From assembly GCA_000438155.1 (NCBI GenBank), contig FR902949.1, positions 3,059 to 11,733 of the forward strand: a DNA stretch of 8,675 nucleotides, in the 5' to 3' direction. Below, piece by piece: positions 1-7,011 of the stretch. Made by a program: the position numbers and the translations under genes. The notes under the pieces were generated by a model. That model was not told the DNA's origin and ran no database searches. It saw nothing but the letters and a program-made list of their open reading frames with translations. The DNA is from Firmicutes bacterium CAG:95. Its GTDB lineage: Bacteria; Bacillota; Clostridia; Lachnospirales; Lachnospiraceae. Each line of letters opens with the position of its first letter. Position 1 is the first letter of the stretch.

Positions 1-3
1 ATC

Positions 4-867
4 ATGGAACAGAACATTGAGAATACACAATCGATAGCAGAACCGATGAGCCGGCAGAAGAAGGTCGCAGCCATCAATGATCTGACCGGATACGGGCGGT
101 GTGCACTGACCGTTTCCCTTCCGGTGATTTCCCATATGAAGCTGCAATGCTGTCCGGTTCCGACGTCAATTTTATCCAATCATACCGGGTATCCGGAGTA
201 TTATTTTGATGATTATACTGACCGCCTGCCGGAATATCTTGCTATGTGGAAGAAGCTGAATCTGTCCTTTGACGGAATCATGTCCGGATTCTTAGGCTCT
301 GCAGAGCAGATCGGTATGGTGGAGAGTTTTATTAAAACCTTTCGTAAGGAGCATACCATTGTGGTCGTAGATCCGGTGATGGGAGATCATGGATCAATCA
401 GCAGCGTCTATACAGAAGAAATGTGTCTGTTAATGCGCAGGCTGGTATCTCTTGCAGATATTGTAACACCGAATCTGACCGAAGGCTGCAGGTTGACGGA
501 TGTGCCCTACCGGGATCATGGCTGGACGCGGAAGGAGTTACTCCGGATGGCAGAACATCTGACGGATTATGGACCGCAGAAGGTGGTGATTACCGGAATT
601 CCACAGGGAGAGTTTATTGCAAACTTCATGTATGAAAAGGACAGGGAACCCCGGATGATTCGGACGCACCGTGTTTTTGAGGAACGCTGTGGAACCGGAG
701 ATCTGTTTGCCTCCATTATCACTGCGGATGCTGTGAATGGCGTGGAATTTGAGCAGTCCGTGCGTAAGGCATGCCGTTTTATTAAGAAATGCATGATCAA
801 GACTGCCGAGATGCATATTGAACCGAAGAACGGTGTATGCTTCGAGGAAATATTGCATTTACTGTAG
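4..867 (+). CDS. Pyridoxal/pyridoxamine kinase (PfkB/ThiD-like fold)
   Basis: Cytoplasmic kinase of the ribokinase superfamily, predicted to phosphorylate pyridoxal or pyridoxamine with ATP in vitamin B6 salvage. Seen in the 287-residue product: the N-terminal substrate motif DLTGYGRCALTVSLPVIS (about residues 26-43), DPVMGDHG (123-130), TPNLTE (155-160, nucleotide/metal region) and the anion-hole motif CGTGD (229-233), in which D233 should be the catalytic base. The length suits PdxK/PdxY-type kinases. The start is uncertain: the ATG at 4 has only three bases of window upstream, so its ribosome binding site cannot be judged and the frame is open to the edge. Met15 (position 46) lies closer to where family members usually begin but has no clear binding site. 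The gene converges on the phosphorylase gene, shares a terminator with it, and has no obvious link to sugar uptake. ThiD (hydroxymethylpyrimidine kinase) is the main alternative, but the DLTGYGRC motif favours the B6 kinases. Confidence 0.85.
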   Translation: MEQNIENTQSIAEPMSRQKKVAAINDLTGYGRCALTVSLPVISHMKLQCCPVPTSILSNHTGYPEYYFDDYTDRLPEYLAMWKKLNLSFDGIMSGFLGSAEQIGMVESFIKTFRKEHTIVVVDPVMGDHGSISSVYTEEMCLLMRRLVSLADIVTPNLTEGCRLTDVPYRDHGWTRKELLRMAEHLTDYGPQKVVITGIPQGEFIANFMYEKDREPRMIRTHRVFEERCGTGDLFASIITADAVNGVEFEQSVRKACRFIKKCMIKTAEMHIEPKNGVCFEEILHLL

Positions 868-887
868 TAGTTATATGTGGTTCAACA

Positions 888-918
888 AAAGGGACATCCG
901 GTCAACGGATGTCCCTTT
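888..918. terminator. Bidirectional rho-independent terminator between convergent genes
   Basis: A perfect 13-bp stem (AAAGGGACATCCG at 888-900 with its complement at 906-918) encloses a 5-base loop. On the minus strand the stem runs into TTTTGTTG, a reasonable U-tract, so it should end the phosphorylase transcript well. On the plus strand the stem ends in CCCTTTCT, a shorter T-run, which should serve the kinase gene. It begins about 20 bases past the kinase stop and lies about 65 bases beyond the phosphorylase stop. Confidence 0.9.
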
Positions 919-943
919 CTACATAACCCTTTCTACATAACCC
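913..943. repeat. 14-bp tandem duplication beside the terminator
   Basis: The unit ccctttctacataa occurs at 913-926 and again, exactly, at 927-940, followed by a further ccc. The first copy includes the 3' edge of the terminator stem. This looks like a small slippage or duplication product. No function is evident, although it repeats the CCCTTTCT stretch that serves as the plus-strand terminator tail. Confidence 0.8.
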
Positions 944-981
944 CATAATTTTCTCTAAACTGTTTATTCTGTCAGTAAGAA

Positions 982-3417
982 TTAACCCATGGTAACAACA
1001 ACGTCGTAGGTTTCCTTGCCCTTTACATAAGGGATTACACATCCGTCGATTGCCTTGCCGTCTACGGTGATGCTCTTAATTCCCTTTTCAACCTTGTCAG
1101 GGTTTTGAACCTTGATGTTGTAGGTTCCTTCACGGAATTTACGTGTTAATTCAAAGTCACCGAAATCCTTCGGTACACAAGGATCAATGCTTAATCCGTT
1201 GTGGGTCGGATATACACCTAAGATGTACTGGGAAACATTGACAAAGGTCCATGCAGCAGTACCGGTTAACCAGCTGTTCTTTGCTTCACCATGGAACTTC
1301 GCATCACGGCCGGCAACCATCTGGGAGTATACATAAGGCTCTGTTCTGTGAATCTCACTGAACTCTTCGCAGTAAGCAGGACAGGTCTTCTGGTAAATTT
1401 CAAACGCTCTGTCGCCACGTCCGATTACAGTTTCAGCGATGGAAACCCAGGGGTTATTGTGGCAGAAGATACCGGCATTCTCTTTATATCCGGGCGGATA
1501 AGAAGAGATTTCTCCAAGCTCTAAGTGATATCTGGTATAAGCAGGCTGGAGAATCATAACACCATATTTGGTATCCAGCTTTTCTTTTACAGAATCAAGA
1601 GCTTTCTTAGCAAGACCTTCCTTTACGCCGATACCTGCTAAAGAGCAGAAGCCGTTGGACTCAATATAAATCTGACCTTCTTCACACTCCCTGGAACCGA
1701 TCTTCTGACCGTAAGCATCGTATGCACGAACGAACCAGTCACCATCCCAGCCATCCTTAAGAACAGCGTCATACATTTTGGCAACTTCTTCTCTGGCATA
1801 ATCTGCTTCCTTCCGGTCACCCATCAGTTCACAGAGCTGTGCATATTCTTCACCGTACTTAACGAACATACCTGCGATGAATACGGACTCTGCAACAGGT
1901 CCTTCGGAAGGACCGAAGGTCTGGAAAGATTCACCCGGATGTTCGGAGAAGCAGTTCAGGTTCAGACAGTCATTCCAGTCGGCACGCCCGATCAGAGGAA
2001 GATTGTGAGGACCCTTGTGATTTACGGTGTAATCAAAGCTTCTCTTTAAGTGTCCCATCAAAGGAGTAGCTACGGACATATCATTATCATAAGGAACCAT
2101 CTCGGTTAAAATGGTGGTATCGCCGGTCTCGCGGACATAGGCGGATGTACCTGCGATCAGCCATAACGGATCATCATTAAATCCGGAACCAATGTCGGAG
2201 TTACCCTTCTTGGTAAGCGGCTGATACTGATGATATGCACTGCCATCCTGGAACTGGGTAGATGCGATATCAATGATTCTTTCTCTTGCACGGTCCGGAA
2301 TCAGATGTACGAAGCCGAGCAGATCCTGACAGGAGTCGCGGAATCCCATTCCACGGCCGATGCCGGATTCGTAATAGGAAGCAGAACGTGACATGTTAAA
2401 GGTAACCATACACTGATACTGATTCCAGATGTTAACCATACGGTCAACCTTATCGTTAGAGGACTTCACGGTGTACTTGGAAAGAAGTCCGTTCCAGTAT
2501 TCGTTCAGCTCTGCAAATGCCTTATCTACATCTGCGTCTGTTTTATAACGGTCAAGCATTTCATAAGCACGCTTCTTATTTACAACACCCTTGGATTCCC
2601 ATTTTTCATCTTCAGGATTCTCTATGTAGCCCAGTACGAAAACAAAGGACCTGGTTTCACCGGGATTTAAGGTGATGTTGATCTGATGGGAAGCGATCGG
2701 CTGCCATCCGCTTGCTACGGAGTTGGTGCAGGCACCATTCTTAACAGCGGTCGGATCATCTGTTCCATTGTATGCGCCAAGGAATTCATCGCGGATGGTA
2801 TCAAAGCCATCGATCTTCGCATTTACAGAGTAAACAGCATAGTGATTACGACGCTCTCTGTACTCGGTTTTGTGGAAAATCGTGGAATCTACGATTTCAA
2901 CTTCGCCGGTACTGAAGTTACGCTGGAAGTTCTTCATATCATCATCCGCATTCCATAAGCACCATTCTACATAGGAGAATAAGGACAGTGTCTTGCTGGA
3001 AGATGAGTTGTTGGTCAGCTTCACCTGGTTGATTTCACAGGTATCGTTCATCGGAACAAAAGCGAGAACGGAAGCCTGTACATCATTCTTGCTTGAGATA
3101 AAGCGGCTGTAACCGATACCGTGACGGCACTCGTAAGAGTCAAGCTCAGTCTTTGTGGGCTTCCACCCGGGATTCCAAATGGTATCTCCATCTTTAATAT
3201 AGAAGTATTTACCATTCACATCATTGGGGGTATCGTTGTAACGATAACGGGTTAAACGAAGTAACTTCGCATCCTTATAAAAGGAATAGCCACCGCAGGT
3301 GTTGGATATCAGACTGAAGAAATCATTACAGCCAAGATAGTTGATCCAGGGAAGCGGTGTTTTGGGAGTGGTGATCACGTACTCACGGTTCGCGTCATCA
3401 AAATAACCAAATTTCAT
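982..3417 (-). CDS. cbp: Cellobiose phosphorylase, glycoside hydrolase family 94
   Basis: Cytoplasmic enzyme (EC 2.4.1.20) that splits cellobiose with inorganic phosphate, inverting the anomeric carbon, into alpha-glucose 1-phosphate and glucose. The 811 residues fit the usual length of about 810-820, and the sequence resembles clostridial cellobiose phosphorylases from end to end (MKFGYFDDAN start, TYDVVVTMG end). The catalytic domain holds ADWNDCLN, with W481 and D483 matching the -1 subsite Trp and general acid (W488/D490 in the Cellvibrio gilvus enzyme, from memory). R355 and D361 in GRGMGFRDS match R362/D368 there. Phosphate-site residues are R344, H653 in FCHNNPW, and T718-G719 in NSWLTGTAAW. 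There is no signal peptide. The start is supported by a TAAGGAGA binding site at 3425-3432. The gene is transcribed divergently from the regulator and transporter, which implies intracellular phosphorolysis of an imported disaccharide. Cellodextrin or chitobiose phosphorylases are alternatives, but the close overall resemblance favours cellobiose. Confidence 0.95.
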   Translation of the reverse strand: MKFGYFDDANREYVITTPKTPLPWINYLGCNDFFSLISNTCGGYSFYKDAKLLRLTRYRYNDTPNDVNGKYFYIKDGDTIWNPGWKPTKTELDSYECRHGIGYSRFISSKNDVQASVLAFVPMNDTCEINQVKLTNNSSSSKTLSLFSYVEWCLWNADDDMKNFQRNFSTGEVEIVDSTIFHKTEYRERRNHYAVYSVNAKIDGFDTIRDEFLGAYNGTDDPTAVKNGACTNSVASGWQPIASHQINITLNPGETRSFVFVLGYIENPEDEKWESKGVVNKKRAYEMLDRYKTDADVDKAFAELNEYWNGLLSKYTVKSSNDKVDRMVNIWNQYQCMVTFNMSRSASYYESGIGRGMGFRDSCQDLLGFVHLIPDRARERIIDIASTQFQDGSAYHQYQPLTKKGNSDIGSGFNDDPLWLIAGTSAYVRETGDTTILTEMVPYDNDMSVATPLMGHLKRSFDYTVNHKGPHNLPLIGRADWNDCLNLNCFSEHPGESFQTFGPSEGPVAESVFIAGMFVKYGEEYAQLCELMGDRKEADYAREEVAKMYDAVLKDGWDGDWFVRAYDAYGQKIGSRECEEGQIYIESNGFCSLAGIGVKEGLAKKALDSVKEKLDTKYGVMILQPAYTRYHLELGEISSYPPGYKENAGIFCHNNPWVSIAETVIGRGDRAFEIYQKTCPAYCEEFSEIHRTEPYVYSQMVAGRDAKFHGEAKNSWLTGTAAWTFVNVSQYILGVYPTHNGLSIDPCVPKDFGDFELTRKFREGTYNIKVQNPDKVEKGIKSITVDGKAIDGCVIPYVKGKETYDVVVTMG

Positions 3418-3424
3418 AGCACTT

Positions 3425-3432
3425 TCTCCTTA
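3425..3432 (-). promoter_or_regulatory. Ribosome binding site of cellobiose phosphorylase
   Basis: Read on the minus strand, TAAGGAGA sits 7 bases before the ATG at 3417. It is a strong Shine-Dalgarno match with good spacing and fixes the start of the phosphorylase. Confidence 0.85.
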
Positions 3433-3479
3433 CCTTATTAATTATTTTTAATTGTATTAATAGTTACCTATAATATAAA

Positions 3480-3491
3480 GTAAACGATTGC
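3480..3491. promoter_or_regulatory. Candidate LacI/GalR-family operator O2
   Basis: GTAAACGATTGC matches the GalR-like core GTAANCGNTTAC at all informative positions but one. Its central CpG is 31 bp from that of the neighbouring site, close to three helical turns, so both would face the same side of the DNA. It lies in the predicted 5' leader of the phosphorylase, about 47 bases past the predicted start. Confidence 0.55.
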
Positions 3492-3510
3492 TGATATTGA
3501 TAAACATACA

Positions 3511-3522
3511 GAAAACGTTTAA
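3511..3522. promoter_or_regulatory. Candidate LacI/GalR-family operator O1, promoter-proximal
   Basis: GAAAACGTTTAA contains the perfect 8-bp palindrome AAACGTTT centred on CpG, the hallmark of LacI-family sites, and differs from the GalR-like core GTAANCGNTTAC at two positions. Its centre lies about 16 bases past the predicted phosphorylase transcription start, a position suited to repression. It also resembles a CcpA cre box, so catabolite control is an alternative or additional role. Confidence 0.55.
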
Positions 3523-3539
3523 GTAACTTCTTAATTAGA

Positions 3540-3568
3540 ATTATACATAAAAGGATATACTATTGCAA
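3540..3568 (-). promoter_or_regulatory. Predicted sigma-A promoter of cellobiose phosphorylase
   Basis: Read on the minus strand, TTGCAA (3563-3568) is followed after exactly 17 bases by a perfect TATAAT (3540-3545). The -35 box matches TTGACA at five of six positions. Transcription would start near 3533, giving a 5' leader of about 115 bases before the phosphorylase start. Two LacI-type operator candidates lie within that leader. A second, weaker -10-like box (TATTAT, 3470-3475, minus strand) lacks a good -35. The call rests on sequence pattern only. Confidence 0.7.
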
Positions 3569-3888
3569 CAACAAAATTGTGCATATTAGAGCGATTTCGA
3601 ATAGAGAAAAATAATTTCTAGTGCAAAAATATTATTTTGAAGGCTAATAAAATTAAAATTACTTAAGATTAGCTTATGAACAAATGCTAATAGCGAAAAT
3701 TTAAGTTGTCAATAGTAAAATCCTTGTTAAAAATAGTAGAAATATATTTGTTCTTTCTGTGAAATCTGCTAAAAATATCATTTTTGCATAAAAAAATAAT
3801 AAAAAGCATTGCGAAGTTATAAAAAATGATGTACGATAATAATACGAAAACGATTAAGAAATCAATGAGCAGTGAAGGGATTACAGCT
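3569..3888. other. AT-rich region upstream of the regulator, no gene seen
   Basis: About 320 bases of very AT-rich DNA between the phosphorylase promoter and the preferred regulator start. I see no convincing coding frame. The best plus-strand promoter candidate for the regulator is TTGTCA (3706-3711) followed after 16 bases by TAAAAA (3728-3733), which is weak. A near-palindrome GCTAATAGC sits just upstream of it. No clear LacI-type operator was found close to the regulator start, so autoregulation is not evident. Confidence 0.5.
3874..3880 (+). promoter_or_regulatory. Ribosome binding site deciding the regulator start
   Basis: GAAGGGA ends 8 bases before the ATG at 3889. The in-frame ATG at 3826 is preceded only by A-rich sequence without a Shine-Dalgarno match, so the later start is preferred. 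Confidence 0.65.
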
Positions 3889-4899
3889 ATGGTTTCGATG
3901 AAGGATATTTCAGCAGCCTGCGGGGTATCGATAGCAACCGTCAGCAAGGCCCTGAACGATCACAAGGATATAGGAAAAGAAACAAAGGAACATATCAGAC
4001 AGGTTGCCAAGGAAATGGGATATTCCCCAAACTCTGCGGCCAAGGCATTAAAAACAAACTGCACCAGAAATCTTGGAGTCCTCTTTGTAGATGATGCCAA
4101 CAGCGGTCTGAAGCATGATTATTTTACATATGTACTGGACAGCTTCAAAAGTACTGCAGAAGAGAAGGGATACGATATCACTTTTATTAACAGCAACCGA
4201 TCCGGTGGAAACAAGATGTCCTATTTAGAGCATAGCCGGTATCGCGGATTTGACGGTGTGATGATTGCCTGTGTGGACTTCTATGATCCGGAAGTTGAAG
4301 AACTGGTACGGAGTGATATCCCGGTAGTCACCATTGATCATCTTTTTAATAACCGATGCGCCATTATCTCAGATAACGTATCCGGCATGAGAGATCTTGT
4401 ACAATATGTTTATTCCATGGGACACCGCAGGATTGCATACATTCATGGAGCATCTTCGGCGGTTACACAGAACCGGTTATCTTCCTTCTATAAGACCTGT
4501 GAGGAGCTTGGTATTGATGTTCCGGCAGAGTACATAGGAGAAGCGCCTTACCGTGATACGAACGGTGCCTACCTGGAAACGAAGAGACTCCTGGGACTTA
4601 AGGAGATTCCGACCTGCATCCTTTATCCGGATGATTTCTCCTGCTTTGGAGGAATTAATGCCATCAATGAACTGGAACTTAAGATTCCTGATGATATTTC
4701 TATAGCAGGTTATGATGGATTAAGAATTGCAAGACATTTTGAACCGAAGCTTACGACCATTATCCAGGATACCGGGAGACTTGGAAGAGAAGCAGCACTG
4801 AAACTCATCAGTCTCATTGAAAATCCAAAGTCAACAATTACCGAACAGATTGTCGTTCCGGGGGTGCTTTTTGAGGGTAATTCGGTGAAGCATTTATAA
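3889..4899 (+). CDS. LacI/GalR-family transcriptional regulator
   Basis: DNA-binding regulator, probably a sugar-responsive repressor of the flanking phosphorylase and transporter genes. From the Met at 3889 the product has 336 residues, the usual family length. The N-terminal helix-turn-helix spans about residues 3-23 (MKDISAACGVSIATVSKALN), and the hinge helix is at about 47-57 (PNSAAKALKTN), with L54 placed to insert into a central CpG. A periplasmic-binding-protein-like sensor domain follows from about residue 62 (NLGVLFVDD) to the end, including the family signature SIAGYDG (271-277). The recognition residues I15-A16 resemble the V-A or M-A pairs of GalR and CcpA, which agrees with the GTAANCGNTTAC-like sites next door. 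Starting at 3826 would add 21 residues with no ribosome binding site. The effector is unknown; cellobiose or a phosphorylated or longer cello-oligosaccharide is an inference from the neighbours. Confidence 0.92.
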   Translation: MVSMKDISAACGVSIATVSKALNDHKDIGKETKEHIRQVAKEMGYSPNSAAKALKTNCTRNLGVLFVDDANSGLKHDYFTYVLDSFKSTAEEKGYDITFINSNRSGGNKMSYLEHSRYRGFDGVMIACVDFYDPEVEELVRSDIPVVTIDHLFNNRCAIISDNVSGMRDLVQYVYSMGHRRIAYIHGASSAVTQNRLSSFYKTCEELGIDVPAEYIGEAPYRDTNGAYLETKRLLGLKEIPTCILYPDDFSCFGGINAINELELKIPDDISIAGYDGLRIARHFEPKLTTIIQDTGRLGREAALKLISLIENPKSTITEQIVVPGVLFEGNSVKHL

Positions 4900-4900
4900 T
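4871..4900 (+). promoter_or_regulatory. Predicted promoter of the ABC transporter operon inside the regulator gene end
   Basis: TTGAGG (4871-4876) is followed after 18 bases by a perfect TATAAT (4895-4900), which overlaps the regulator stop codon at 4897-4899. Transcription would start near 4907, giving a leader of about 130 bases before the first permease. I see no strong terminator between the regulator and the permease gene, so read-through from the regulator may also contribute. Confidence 0.5.
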
Positions 4901-4921
4901 ACAGGAAACAAAGCATACAAT

Positions 4922-4976
4922 CTTACCGGTTGTACATAAAATGAGATATATAAGAAGAACGGCAGTGAACGGTAAT
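4922..4976. promoter_or_regulatory. Weak LacI-type operator candidates in the transporter leader
   Basis: Two CpG-centred elements follow the predicted start: CTTACCGGTTGT (4922-4933), with a palindromic ACCGGT core flanked by TACAA/TTGTA arms (4916-4934), and GTGAACGGTAAT (4965-4976), which keeps seven of ten informative positions of GTAANCGNTTAC. Their centres are 43 bp apart, about four helical turns. Matches at this level could arise by chance. Confidence 0.25.
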
Positions 4977-4996
4977 GATGCGTTTCTTCTATATAT
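4946..4996. repeat. Long imperfect inverted repeat in the transporter leader
   Basis: The arm ATATATA-A-GAAGAA-C (4946-4960) pairs with G-T-TTCTTC-TATATAT (4982-4996): 13 base pairs plus a closing C-G pair, with one bulged base on each side, around a 21-base loop. No T-run follows on the plus strand, so it is a poor terminator there. It lies in the predicted 5' leader of the transporter mRNA and ends about 25 bases before the ribosome binding site. Confidence 0.6.
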
Positions 4997-5034
4997 AAAG
5001 AAAAGCAAATCTAACGGAAAAAGGAGAGATGACT

Positions 5035-5940
5035 ATGAAAAGCTTCTTGCATAACACGTGGAAGCACAGAGCGCACGTTGTAATGGCGTTGCCGGCATTC
5101 CTGATTTTATTCTTTATCATGTATGTCCCTATGGCTGGTCTTGTAATGGCGTTTAAGAATTTTGACTACACACTGGGTATTTGGAAGAGCCCGTGGAACG
5201 GAATTGATAACTTCAAATTCCTTCTTGCTTCCAAAGCAACCTTCATGACAATGACGAGAAATACCCTGTTGTATTACATTGTGTTTACGGCGCTGGGAAC
5301 CTTCCTCAATGTAGTACTGGCAATCGCTATTGATCAGTTCATATTTAAAAAAATGGCTAAGACAATGCAGACCATTATGATCATCCCGGTATTTATTTCT
5401 TATGCAGCAGTACAGTTTATTGTATATGCATTTATCAGTACCGATACCGGTATCATCAATCATGCAATGGATGCCAATATACGATTTTACTCAACAGCTT
5501 CTTACTGGCCGGTGATCTTAACCATCGTAAAAATGTGGAACAGTGTAGGTTATGGTTCTGTGTTGTATATGTCCGTATTAGCCGGTATTGATACCGAGTT
5601 ATACGAAGCAGCAGAAATCGATGGCGCAAACAAGTGGCAGAAGATCTGGAACATTACCATCCCGGCACTGATTCCGATGATTACTGTTATGCTGTTATTA
5701 TCCGTTGGTAGCATTATGAAGTCTGATACCGGTTTGTTCTATCAGGTAACCAGAAACAGTGGTGTGCTTTATCCGACAACACAGGTTATTGACTCTTATG
5801 TATTGAATGCGATCTTTAAAAACTCTAACTTTGGATTTACGGCTGCAACCAGCTTCTTCCAGTCTGTGGTAGGCTTGCTGATGATGCTATTTGCGAATGG
5901 AATGGTTCGTAAGATTGCACCCGATAATGCATTGTTCTAA
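5035..5940 (+). CDS. Sugar ABC transporter permease, LplB type
   Basis: Integral membrane subunit of a carbohydrate ABC importer (CUT1 class, MalF-like position). The 301-residue product has six hydrophobic segments, near residues 15-40, 78-99, 111-133, 157-184, 208-228 and 270-290. The cytoplasmic EAA loop that docks the ATPase is clear: EAAEIDGANKW with ITIPAL at 191-212. The short N-terminus (KHRAHVVMALPAFLILFFIMYVPMAGLVMAFKNF style) and overall length fit the LplB/aldouronate-type permease group. The start at 5035 is chosen because AAGGAG (5021-5026) lies 8 bases upstream; the in-frame ATG at 5029 is only 2 bases from that site. It is followed by the second permease after 18 bases, so the two are surely co-transcribed. 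Substrate specificity cannot be read from a permease; a beta-glucan oligosaccharide is inferred from the phosphorylase. Confidence 0.92.
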   Translation: MKSFLHNTWKHRAHVVMALPAFLILFFIMYVPMAGLVMAFKNFDYTLGIWKSPWNGIDNFKFLLASKATFMTMTRNTLLYYIVFTALGTFLNVVLAIAIDQFIFKKMAKTMQTIMIIPVFISYAAVQFIVYAFISTDTGIINHAMDANIRFYSTASYWPVILTIVKMWNSVGYGSVLYMSVLAGIDTELYEAAEIDGANKWQKIWNITIPALIPMITVMLLLSVGSIMKSDTGLFYQVTRNSGVLYPTTQVIDSYVLNAIFKNSNFGFTAATSFFQSVVGLLMMLFANGMVRKIAPDNALF

Positions 5941-5958
5941 GGGAAAGGAGAATAGAAG

Positions 5959-6891
5959 ATGAGCAAGAAAAAAGGTAATGCTGCCGATTTGGCACCATCC
6001 AGAAAAGAGAAAAAAGGAATCGGTCAGTATGTTCTCGGATTTTTCCTTTTACTGTATACGCTGTTTTGCTTCCTTCCGGTATTGCTGGTATTTATCGCAG
6101 CTTTCACAGATGAAGGTGCAATTCTGAATAATGGTTTCAGCTACTTCCCGGAGAAGTGGTCCTTAGCAGGTGTACAATCCGTTTTGAAATATGGTCATCA
6201 GTTATTGACCTCTTATGCAGTTACTATTTTTGTTACGGTATTCGGTACCTTCTTAGGCCTGATGGTAATGAGTATGTTTGCTTATTCCATTAGCAGAAAG
6301 GGCTTCCGGTTATCCAAGTTTTTATCCATTTACCTTTTGATCCCTATGCTGTTCAATGGTGGTCAGCTTTCCGGATATATTATCTTCACAAGCTACTATC
6401 ACTTAAAAGACAGCTTATGGTTATTAATCCTTCCGTTGTGTGTATCTACGATGAACGTTATCATCTTAAGAACATACATCGCTAACAGTATTCCGAATGA
6501 ATTGATGGAAGCAGCCAAGATTGACGGTGCCGGTGAATACAGAACATTCTTCCAGATCACCCTTCCGCTTCTTAAGCCTTCCATGGCAGCTGTAGGCTTT
6601 ATGATGGCTACCGCTTACTGGAATGACTGGCAGAACGCTTTGCTTTACATTACCTCCGATAATAAGAAGCCGTTACAGCTCCTGCTCGTAAGTATTCAGA
6701 AGAGTATTGAATTCCTGTTGAATAACACCAATGTACCTGCGGCAGCGAGAGCAGCTATGGGTGGTAATATTCCGCAGTACTCTTCCACAATGGCAACGGT
6801 ATTGATCGTTATCGGACCGATCATGGTGGTATATCCGTTCTTCCAGAAATATTTCATTAAGGGCTTGACAGTAGGATCTGTTAAGGGTTAA
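5959..6891 (+). CDS. Sugar ABC transporter permease, YtcP/LplC type
   Basis: Second membrane subunit of the same importer (MalG-like position), expected to pair with the upstream permease. The 310 residues begin with a basic, Lys-rich cytoplasmic tail of about 20 residues, followed by six hydrophobic segments near 21-50, 84-112, 120-142, 150-172, 205-222 and 278-296. The EAA loop is EAAKIDGAGEY followed by ITLPLLKP at 184-207, with the conserved Gly190. The C-terminal pattern ending FIKGLTVGSVKG is typical of the YtcP/LplC group. The start is supported by AAAGGAG (5944-5950), 8 bases upstream. The substrate-binding protein follows after 120 bases. No ATP-binding subunit is encoded nearby, as is common for this class, where a shared MsmX/MsmK-type ATPase serves several importers. 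Confidence 0.92.
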   Translation: MSKKKGNAADLAPSRKEKKGIGQYVLGFFLLLYTLFCFLPVLLVFIAAFTDEGAILNNGFSYFPEKWSLAGVQSVLKYGHQLLTSYAVTIFVTVFGTFLGLMVMSMFAYSISRKGFRLSKFLSIYLLIPMLFNGGQLSGYIIFTSYYHLKDSLWLLILPLCVSTMNVIILRTYIANSIPNELMEAAKIDGAGEYRTFFQITLPLLKPSMAAVGFMMATAYWNDWQNALLYITSDNKKPLQLLLVSIQKSIEFLLNNTNVPAAARAAMGGNIPQYSSTMATVLIVIGPIMVVYPFFQKYFIKGLTVGSVKG

Positions 6892-6951
6892 TATAGTGAC
6901 TGATACGCTTTAAAAGGTATCGTAAAACAACATACTTATTTTGGTATTCCG

Positions 6952-6975
6952 GGTGATTCCAATTCCGGCATCACC
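6952..6975. repeat. Intercistronic hairpin before the substrate-binding protein gene
   Basis: GGTGAT (6952-6957) pairs with ATCACC (6970-6975) around a 12-base loop, extendable by one G-U pair and followed by TTTGAG. The stem is short, so it is at most a weak terminator or an mRNA stability element. A second weak hairpin, GATAC/GTATC (6902-6906 with 6917-6921), lies just after the permease stop. The sequence attccgg also occurs twice here (6946-6952 and 6962-6968). Confidence 0.4.
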
Positions 6976-6994
6976 TTTGAGAATATAATTAAAA

Positions 6995-7001
6995 AGGGAG
7001 G
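6995..7001 (+). promoter_or_regulatory. Very strong ribosome binding site of the substrate-binding protein
   Basis: AGGGAGG lies 10 bases before the ATG at 7012 and is a near-perfect anti-16S match. This fits the high translation expected for a binding protein made in excess over its permeases. Confidence 0.8.
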
Positions 7002-7011
7002 TTTTTATCAA

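Noticed and set aside
538..858. Minus-strand frame of 106 residues opposite the B6 kinase gene
   Set aside because: It lies antisense to a well-conserved kinase, has no recognisable domain, and looks like a shadow frame.
3469..3474. Plus-strand TATAAT between the phosphorylase start and its promoter
   Set aside because: The nearest -35-like box (TTGTAT at 3452-3457) is only 11 bases upstream, and no gene lies close downstream on the plus strand.
3826..3888. Longer regulator start adding 21 residues
   Set aside because: No Shine-Dalgarno sequence precedes it, and LacI-family proteins normally begin a few residues before the helix-turn-helix, as the start at 3889 does.
3687..3947. Minus-strand 86-residue hydrophobic reading frame in the divergent region
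   Set aside because: It overlaps the conserved helix-turn-helix coding sequence of the regulator in antisense, and its hydrophobic residues follow from AT-rich DNA. It resembles no family I know.
6984..6989. Perfect TATAAT box just before the lipoprotein gene
   Set aside because: There is no acceptable -35 box at 16-18 bases upstream, and a transcript starting 7 bases downstream would begin inside the ribosome binding site, leaving no usable leader.
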